A stretch of DNA of 64,000 nucleotides, taken from Microvirga sp. GTDB lineage: Bacteria; Pseudomonadota; Alphaproteobacteria; Rhizobiales; Beijerinckiaceae. The DNA lies in contig JAPSLB010000001.1 of the NCBI GenBank assembly GCA_031181145.1, positions 234,486-298,485 on the forward strand. The letters run 5' to 3'. Shown here one piece after another: positions 58,832 to 64,000 of this stretch; position 1 is the first letter of the stretch, and every line of letters starts with the position of its first letter. The notes under the pieces are model-generated. The model worked only from the letters and a program-made list of their open reading frames with translations. It did not search any database and had not been told where the DNA came from. The translations under genes were made by a program, and so were the position numbers.

Positions 58832-60537
58832 CCTGATCCCACCACGCGCATAACTTCTTCAAGACTTGTGAGCCCAGCTTCAGCTTTGGCGAGTCCGTCC
58901 TCCAGAAGAGAGCGGAAGCCATCATTTCTTGCCGCCGCAGCAAGGCGCGATTCATCTGCGCGCTTCAGAAGGCAGGCACGGATAGCCTGGGTCATGGTCA
59001 TGATCTCGGCCAGAGCCACCCGACCCGCATAGCCACTGCCCTGGCATCGTGCGCAGCCAACAGGCCGAAAAACCCGGCGACGCCCTGTGTGACGGCCGGC
59101 GTCGTGCAACTGTCCGATCACTTCAAAAGGCACTTCTACCGGCTCGCAGCAATGCGGGCAGAGGCGACGCACGAGACGTTGTGCCATCGCCCCCTTGAGC
59201 GTGGATGCTAGAAGATAAGGCTCGATGCCCATGTCGATGAGACGGGGTAAGGCTGCCAAGGCCGAATTGGTATGGAGGGTCGCAAGCACGAAGTGACCTG
59301 TCAAAGCCGCTTGGTTTGCGACGATAGCAGTCTCGTGGTCGCGGATTTCGCCGACCATGATAATGTCGGGATCTTGCCGCAATACGGCGCGCAGCGAACC
59401 GGCGAAGTCGAGGCCGATCTTACGGCTGACCTGAATCTGGTTGATCCCATCGAGGTGATACTCGACTGGATCTTCGACTGTGACAATGTTCCGGCTCGGA
59501 TGGGACATGGCCTGAAGGGCAGCATAGAGAGTCGTGGTCTTGCCTGATCCCGTCGGCCCTGTGACGAGAAAAATACCGTGCGGCTCCGCTAGAACCTGAT
59601 CTAGAGTCTCGATGATGCTTTTCGACAGACCGAGTGTGGCAAAGTCGAGAGCGGTCGCGGAGCGATCAAGAATACGCAAAACCACGCCCTCGCCATTGAC
59701 ATGCGGCATTGTGGCGATACGCAGATCGATTTCTCGTCCCCGCCAAGCGATCCGGATGCGCCCATCCTGCGGAAGTCTGCGTTCTGCAATGTCCAATCCC
59801 GCCATGATCTTCAGTCGCGAAACGATCGCGGCATGCAGTTGCGCTGAGGGAGGCTCTACGTCCTGAAGAATACCGTCGATTCGGTAGCGGACCCTCAAGC
59901 CGTCCCGCTTGGCCATGACATGAACGTCGGACGCTCTGAGTTCTATCGCCCGGTCAATCAAGGTACTGACGATCCGGATGACTGGCGCATCGCTCGCAAG
60001 ATCTCGCAGTCGCTCGACATCGAGCGACAGGGAAGCGTCGGCCTCTATTGTATCGTCATCTGTCTTCCGATGATCACCGTCATAGAGCCTCTTCATGATG
60101 GTTTCGAATTCGCCGGGCCTAGCGAGTAGGCACCGAACCGGGAGGCCCGTTTTGGCGCTGACGGCTGCCGGGGAGAACCGATCTAGGGGATCAATTACCG
60201 CAAGCTCTAATTCTCCCTCTTTAACGCGTACCGGCAGAATCTTGGAATGCAGGAGAAAAGGAGCTGTCAGGATCTCGGGAAGGATCGCTATCTCCGGATA
60301 CGCATCGGGATTGATGATACCAAGCCCAGTAACGTGGGACCAAGCTTCAACCAGAGCATCATCCGAGATGAGACCTAACTTGTTGAGCACGATATCGAGA
60401 CGCTCTCCGCTCGATTGCGCAGCACGGCGACCACGCTCGAATGCTTGCACATTCAGGCTTCCTACTGCCACCGCGTATGCGACGATTTCATCAACAACGC
60501 CCGGCTCATGGCTTTGAAAGAATTGCTTGGTCGGCAT
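58828..60537 (-). CDS. gspE: Type II secretion ATPase GspE
   Basis: A 569-residue hexameric ATPase. An N-terminal MshEN-type domain (~45-150: ERLDIVLNKLGLISDDALVE) is followed by ASDVHVMAKRDGLRVRYRID. Walker A GPTGSGKTTTLYAAL is at 327-341, the Asp box TVEDPVEYHLDGINQIQ, Walker B DPDIIMVGEIRD and the His box TLHTNSALAAL. The zinc-binding CxxC pairs (CPHCCEP; CARCQGSGY) are present. It drives pseudopilus assembly. Confidence 0.96.
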   Translation of the reverse strand: MPTKQFFQSHEPGVVDEIVAYAVAVGSLNVQAFERGRRAAQSSGERLDIVLNKLGLISDDALVEAWSHVTGLGIINPDAYPEIAILPEILTAPFLLHSKILPVRVKEGELELAVIDPLDRFSPAAVSAKTGLPVRCLLARPGEFETIMKRLYDGDHRKTDDDTIEADASLSLDVERLRDLASDAPVIRIVSTLIDRAIELRASDVHVMAKRDGLRVRYRIDGILQDVEPPSAQLHAAIVSRLKIMAGLDIAERRLPQDGRIRIAWRGREIDLRIATMPHVNGEGVVLRILDRSATALDFATLGLSKSIIETLDQVLAEPHGIFLVTGPTGSGKTTTLYAALQAMSHPSRNIVTVEDPVEYHLDGINQIQVSRKIGLDFAGSLRAVLRQDPDIIMVGEIRDHETAIVANQAALTGHFVLATLHTNSALAALPRLIDMGIEPYLLASTLKGAMAQRLVRRLCPHCCEPVEVPFEVIGQLHDAGRHTGRRRVFRPVGCARCQGSGYAGRVALAEIMTMTQAIRACLLKRADESRLAAAARNDGFRSLLEDGLAKAEAGLTSLEEVMRVVGSG

Positions 60538-60538
60538 C

Positions 60539-61039
60539 TCACAGCAGTCCCGGCGAGAATACTATGCCACTTGTCTGGACGGACCATACAATGATGAGCG
60601 CAGTTCCAATGAACGGGCCGAAAGGAAGCCGTGTCGACAGGGTGATCTCTTGTCCCGAGTAGATCCGCTTAGACATGGCTGTGAGAAGCGCCATCGACGA
60701 TGCGAGGACCAGCAGCGGAGCTAAACCTTCCCAGCCGACCCACGCTCCCGCAGCAGCGGCTAATTTGATGTCTCCTATTCCCAATCCGTCATGCCCCCGA
60801 CAGAGGCGAAAGATCGCAGCCAAGATTCCAAGTGATCCGGCACCCGCCGCAACACCTCCGATTAAAGCAGACCAGGGTAGATGTGGAACAAAGGCACCGT
60901 AGGCCAATCCACACGAAAGGAGGCCTAAGCTGATCTCGTTTGGGATGATTTGCTGCTGCCAATCAATCCAGATCGTTAGAAGGACGAGAATCACAAGGCA
61001 TGTGAAAGCGCATAAGTTGGCTATGTGGAACGGTGTCAT
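60539..61039 (-). CDS. gspO: Short type IV prepilin peptidase (GspO/CpaA-like)
   Basis: About 166 residues from the ATG at 61039 with GAGG 7 bases before it; the open frame reaching 61204 covers the AT-rich promoter region and is not expected to be used. Helices carry the two aspartate motifs of family A24: WIDWQQQIIPNEIS and GHDGLGIGDIKLAAA. The N-terminal methyltransferase domain of classical PilD/GspO (~280 aa) is missing, as in CpaA. It should cleave the leader peptides of GspG-K. It is first in the operon. Confidence 0.9.
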   Translation of the reverse strand: MTPFHIANLCAFTCLVILVLLTIWIDWQQQIIPNEISLGLLSCGLAYGAFVPHLPWSALIGGVAAGAGSLGILAAIFRLCRGHDGLGIGDIKLAAAAGAWVGWEGLAPLLVLASSMALLTAMSKRIYSGQEITLSTRLPFGPFIGTALIIVWSVQTSGIVFSPGLL

Positions 61040-61348
61040 CACAGGCCTCGCGATCTCAAGCGTGCGATTGGATTTCAGGGTAGGGCTGAAAATTGATGGT
61101 ATCCTGATGATTAAAGTACTTACCAATAAAAATCTATATGAAATTCGTTGTAGGAATAGGTTACTAAGTTGCGTTTTAGAGTATATATAAATTTTAAATT
61201 GCATTACTCTCTAAACATATAGGTTGAACAAGGTGACACTTGCTATTACCATCCTCGCGATTACATGGGCTTCGTACATAACGATATTGCCATGGAAGTA
61301 TAAGATAATTATTCATGTCCATACTTATTGATAGCGATGTGAACCTCT
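61040..61348. promoter_or_regulatory. AT-rich divergent promoter region of T2SS operon and LysR gene
   Basis: About 310 bases, markedly AT-rich next to GC-rich coding DNA, with runs such as TATATATAAATTTTAAATT around 61180-61200. It separates gspO (minus) from the LysR gene (plus), the usual layout for a LysR target. AT-rich tracts here could also attract MucR/H-NS-like silencers. No specific operator was pinned down. Confidence 0.5.
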
Positions 61349-62251
61349 ATGAATATCGAGGGCCTTTCCCTGGACCAGATGAAGATTGCTCTCGCAGTCG
61401 CGGATGCGGGTAGCCTTTCGGGCGCGGCAAGACGGTTCAACAGGACGCAGTCAGCCGTAAGCTATGCGGTGATGGCCCTCGAGCGTCAGCTCGGTGTGCA
61501 GCTTTTCGATCGATCGGCGCAGCGGGCCCGCCCTACGAGCGCGGCTGGGCCTTTACTGCAAGAAATGAAAGCAATCCTCTCGCGGACAGATGCTCTGCGC
61601 GAGAGCGCTAGGCTTCTCCGCGAGGGAGACACCACTACCCTCGTCATTGGAGTGGATATTCACTATCCCCTTGCGACCCTGACAGGAGCGATGGCGGCAT
61701 TTCAAAATGCTTTTCCGTCCATCGGCATCGAGATCCAGTCGGCAGCGAGTCATATTGTCGTCGACCGGGTCCTTAACAGTCTATGTATTCTCGGGATCGT
61801 GACAGCTCCAACGACAATACCCGAGCCGCTCGTCCATGAGCCTCTTCCAATGCTCCCCCTAATCCCGGTCGTCAGCAGAGGGCACAGTCTCTGTGCCGAC
61901 CGTCTTACTGTCGTGGGGGGTGTCGACTGGGCCAAGCATATCCAGGTCACGATACAGGGAGAACGGCTTCCTGCGCCTTTAGAGACAAGCCAGCCTCAGC
62001 TAAAAACGTGGTGCGTTGACGATTTAACTACCAAGCTGGCATTCCTCCGGGCAGGTCTTGGTTGGGGTTATGTGCCCCAGCATCTTGTCCAGGAAGATCT
62101 CGATCATGGTGACTTGGAGATCATCGCATTGCCAGGCTTACAAGCGGAATACTTGCAATCCGTGCATCTCGTTCGTAACGGCACCCGCGAGCTGGCTCTC
62201 CCAGCTCGATGGCTTGCCCAATATCTTCCACACCGATCTTTGAAGCCTTAG
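61349..62251 (+). CDS. LysR-family transcriptional regulator
   Basis: A 300-residue LTTR. The N-terminal HTH is LSLDQMKIALAVADAGSLSG, then AARRFNRTQSAVSYAVMALE, then VQLFDRS. The effector-binding domain has LVIGVDIHYPLATLTGAMAA and LAFLRAGLGWGYVPQHLVQ. It is divergent from the T2SS operon and is the only regulator beside it, so it likely controls T2SS expression. Effector unknown. Confidence 0.93.
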   Translation: MNIEGLSLDQMKIALAVADAGSLSGAARRFNRTQSAVSYAVMALERQLGVQLFDRSAQRARPTSAAGPLLQEMKAILSRTDALRESARLLREGDTTTLVIGVDIHYPLATLTGAMAAFQNAFPSIGIEIQSAASHIVVDRVLNSLCILGIVTAPTTIPEPLVHEPLPMLPLIPVVSRGHSLCADRLTVVGGVDWAKHIQVTIQGERLPAPLETSQPQLKTWCVDDLTTKLAFLRAGLGWGYVPQHLVQEDLDHGDLEIIALPGLQAEYLQSVHLVRNGTRELALPARWLAQYLPHRSLKP

Positions 62252-62439
62252 CCGATTTTGACCCCTCCGATTACCGAAGCATGTTGGGATCACAGCCTTA
62301 CCCAGTTAAGACTATTCTTCTAGCAGCTTGGCAGAGTGGCGCTGTTCAACGGTCCCTCGTTGATCGTGCGGTTCATATGCGTTCGACCAGAGCACTCGCC
62401 AAGAGCGATTAACGGTGGAGGACCGGAACTGAACGCTAC

Positions 62440-62608
62440 TGCAGCTGAGCCACGCGAAGGTGCGCTCGATGAGCCGGCATTGAGGCAGAACAGCAAAACC
62501 CGCCGGCCTCTCGGGTGGCGTTTGATCAACAGGCACCCACGCAAAGCGGCGCGGTCGTTTCACGATCAGCAGCGTCCACCCGAGTTCCTTTTCCCAGCCA
62601 GCCGGCAA
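62440..62608 (-). pseudogene. IS5-family transposase C-terminal fragment
   Basis: Minus-strand frame from 62608 reads LGWTLLIVKRPRRFAWVPVD, then QTPPERPAGFAVLPQCRLIERTFAWLS. This matches the C-terminal block of IS5-group transposases (LEIVKRPxx...WVVERTFAWL). The frame then degenerates where RRLSKDYE would follow. No N-terminal DDE part is present. Fossil. Confidence 0.75.
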
Positions 62609-62657
62609 GTCATCGCTTCATTCGCTCAACTATCGTCCGAACAGAAAGGAAGCAGAA

Positions 62658-62990
62658 ATGACGACAAGAGACTACAAAAACGAGAACAACAGGCGTGCAT
62701 GGGCCATGCTTCTCCTCACAAGCGCCTTCGAGATCGGTTACGCGCTCAGCGTCGGGGGCAGCCAAGCCTTTACCGTCATAAGATGCTCGATCGCTGCCAT
62801 CGTTTTCTTCCTGCTTACGTTGTATTTTCTCAGCATGTCCCTGAAAACGATTGATGTCGGGGTCAGTTATGTCGTTTGGGCAGGCATCGGAGCTGTGGTG
62901 CGGTGACTTTCAGCAGTGTTCTACTTCATCAGCCGCCCACACTGTTCCAAGCATACTGGCTGGCGAGAATCGATGGTCTCCCTTGTTCAA
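62658..62990 (+). pseudogene. Frameshifted SMR-family multidrug efflux gene
   Basis: From the ATG at 62658 (AGGAAG upstream) the product is SMR-like: RRAWAMLLLTSAFEIGYALS with the membrane Glu of the drug/proton site, and SMSLKTIDVGVSYVVWAGIG in the third helix. The frame stops at VVR just after GIGAV (~62905). The missing end continues in another frame as AVTFSSVLLHQPPTLFQAYWLARI, so a single-base shift near 62895-62905 broke the gene before the fourth helix was complete. It may still make an 82-residue truncated protein. Confidence 0.72.
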
Positions 62991-63084
62991 GAACTGCGCC
63001 TCCTCTCAGTCATTCCAATTATTCGACACAATTGAGAACCTCCGATGATCACCGATCTTTCTTCCCACCACACGAAATTGATGG

Positions 63085-63837
63085 GGAATCGTTGCAGTTT
63101 TGATGCTTGCCGTATCCGAGCACGGGATGAGAGTGGCGAATAGGGCCGGCAGCGAAGCAAAATAACAAGAACCTGCTCAAAGGCCGGCAGTTCACGGCGG
63201 AGATCATTCTGTGGGCGGTCCGCTGGTACCTACAATTCCCCATCAGCTACCGCGATCTTGAGCGCATGTTCGCCGATCGAGGCGTTCAGGTCGATCACAC
63301 CACCCTGTTCCGGTGGATCTAGGCTTATGCACCTGAGTTCGATAAGCGCGTCCGTCCGTAGCGTCGTATGACGAACGGCTCTTGGCGGATCGGCGAAACC
63401 TATATCCGAGTGGAGGGGAAATGGGTGTACTGTGCAGTGGATGCTGCCAGGCAGACAATCGCCTTTCTGCTTTCGCTCAAGCAGGATGCGGCTGCCCTCC
63501 GACGGTTCTTCCGGAAAACACTGAAGCAGGCACACACGATCAATCCGCGGACCATCACAGTCGACAGGAACGCCGCTTACCCGATCTCGACGACATCCAT
63601 GAATCGGGGTGGAGAACTCTGGCGCTTTGCTAAACTCCGGCAGGTGAAATTCCCGCCTCGCAGACGCTCGCTGGCTATGAGGCGATGGCCGTGATCCGCA
63701 AGGGGCAGGTTGTGCGCGCACCAGCGAATGATATCGGCGCTCAGCGCGACTTCATTGCTATCCTGTTCAGCGCAGCCGCGTAACGCGCGTCCCTGTCCGG
63801 TCTTCGCTTGACCTCTTTCAGGAGTTGCAACGGAACC
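63085..63837 (+). mobile_element. Degenerate IS6-family insertion sequence
   Basis: The right end carries TTGCAACGGAACC (63825-63837), the form expected for an IS6 terminal repeat. A partial inverted match GGAATCGTTGCAG lies at 63085-63097 (9 of 13). The 753-bp span is right for an IS6 element and holds one transposase pseudogene. The left end is less certain, and no target duplication was checked. Confidence 0.6.
63152..63783 (+). pseudogene. IS6-family transposase pseudogene
   Basis: The plus frame reads LLKGRQFTAEIILWAVRWYL, then FPISYRDLERMFADRGVQVD then HTTLFRWI, followed by two in-frame TAG codons (63320-63322 and 63359-63361). It continues with GSWRIGETYIRVEGKWVYCA, where the first catalytic Asp of the family's WRVDETYVKV is Gly. 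Next come TVDRNAAYP (second Asp) and, after a frameshift, TLAGYEAMAVIRKGQV to a TAA at 63783. Two stops, a lost catalytic residue and a frameshift make it inactive. It is a different copy from the 14255-14745 fossil. Confidence 0.82.
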
Positions 63838-63873
63838 GGCGGTAAGATCCCTGTTGATGATGGCAAGTGGAGA

Positions 63874-64000
63874 TCAGGGCTTCTGGGCGATTCCCGTTGC
63901 GGCCATGAGGGCCTCTGCCAGCTCCGGCGTGCAGGCCAGGATGGGATTGCCGTTGCGCAAACCGTCTTTCACCAGGAAGTCGTTGGTCCAGCCGCCCGCC
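63874..64000 (-). CDS. C-terminal end of an unrecognised gene
   Basis: A minus-strand frame enters at the right edge and ends at a TGA (63874-63876). The last 41 residues include WTNDFLVKDGLRNGNPILAC, then TPELAEALMAATGIAQKP. They look like real protein with good codon bias and a helical end. I do not recognise the family. It lies just outside the IS6 element. Confidence 0.6.
   Translation of the reverse strand, partial: AGGWTNDFLVKDGLRNGNPILACTPELAEALMAATGIAQKP

Noticed and set aside
1..64000. tRNA, rRNA or CRISPR arrays
   Set aside because: No cloverleaf-like tRNA sequence, rRNA segment or regularly spaced direct repeats were noticed on either strand by eye; a covariance-model scan would be decisive.

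Overview
This window looks like an accessory-rich stretch of an alphaproteobacterial genome. The likely order is Hyphomicrobiales (Rhizobiales), perhaps the Microvirga/Methylobacteriaceae/Bosea side. That placement is inference from high GC coding sequence, many ABC importers for amino compounds, an Omp25-type porin, a hydrophobic Cys-containing lipoprotein secretin, and decayed insertion sequences. I see no rRNA, tRNA or CRISPR array.

Layout. (1) 1-2037: a partial CPA1-type Na+/H+ antiporter, then a decayed Tn3 transposase (2241-2660). (2) 2992-14105: a catabolic island. A dipeptide-type ABC importer, an alpha/beta hydrolase and a C45 amidohydrolase/acyltransferase lie on the minus strand. 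Divergent from them are a GntR regulator with two winged-helix segments, a class III aminotransferase and an aldehyde dehydrogenase. (3) 14255-20267: an IS6 remnant, a NarL-type two-component pair, a porin and small ORFs in a gene-poor, decayed stretch. (4) 20268-21387: DedA and a PAP2 phosphatase, convergent. (5) 21912-35725: a second catabolic island around an IclR regulator. The minus arm is a three-part opine-oxidase/HcnABC-type dehydrogenase (2Fe-2S, FAD, FAD) with an ornithine-cyclodeaminase homologue and a DadA-like oxidase. The plus arm is an enoyl-CoA hydratase, a polyamine-type ABC importer with a fused double permease, an acyl-CoA synthetase and a saccharopine-dehydrogenase-like protein. 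Nearly the same 17-bp palindrome sits just before the first start codon of each arm, which ties both to one regulator. (6) 35846-44200: a MarR regulator divergent from a third island, made of a polyamine-type ABC importer, a CE4 deacetylase, two SDRs and an amidase. (7) 44551-48792: a P1B-2 Zn/Cd/Pb ATPase with a classical 19-bp-spacer MerR-type promoter but no MerR gene beside it, a broken YdhR-like monooxygenase, two tiny membrane-peptide ORFs and an IS630 remnant. (8) 48883-61039: one long minus-strand type II secretion operon, gspO-E-F-G-H-I-J-L-M-C-K-D. It is followed by a secreted protein of unknown function that ends at a strong intrinsic terminator. A LysR gene is divergent at the head. 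(9) 62440-64000: IS5 and IS6 remnants, a frameshifted SMR efflux gene and the C-terminus of an unrecognised gene.

How the genes work together: each of the three catabolic islands pairs a regulator with a divergent promoter, an importer and oxidative or hydrolytic enzymes for nitrogenous compounds. The opine-oxidase-like island and the compact T2SS with its adjacent candidate cargo are the most interesting systems here. Substrates cannot be fixed from sequence alone.
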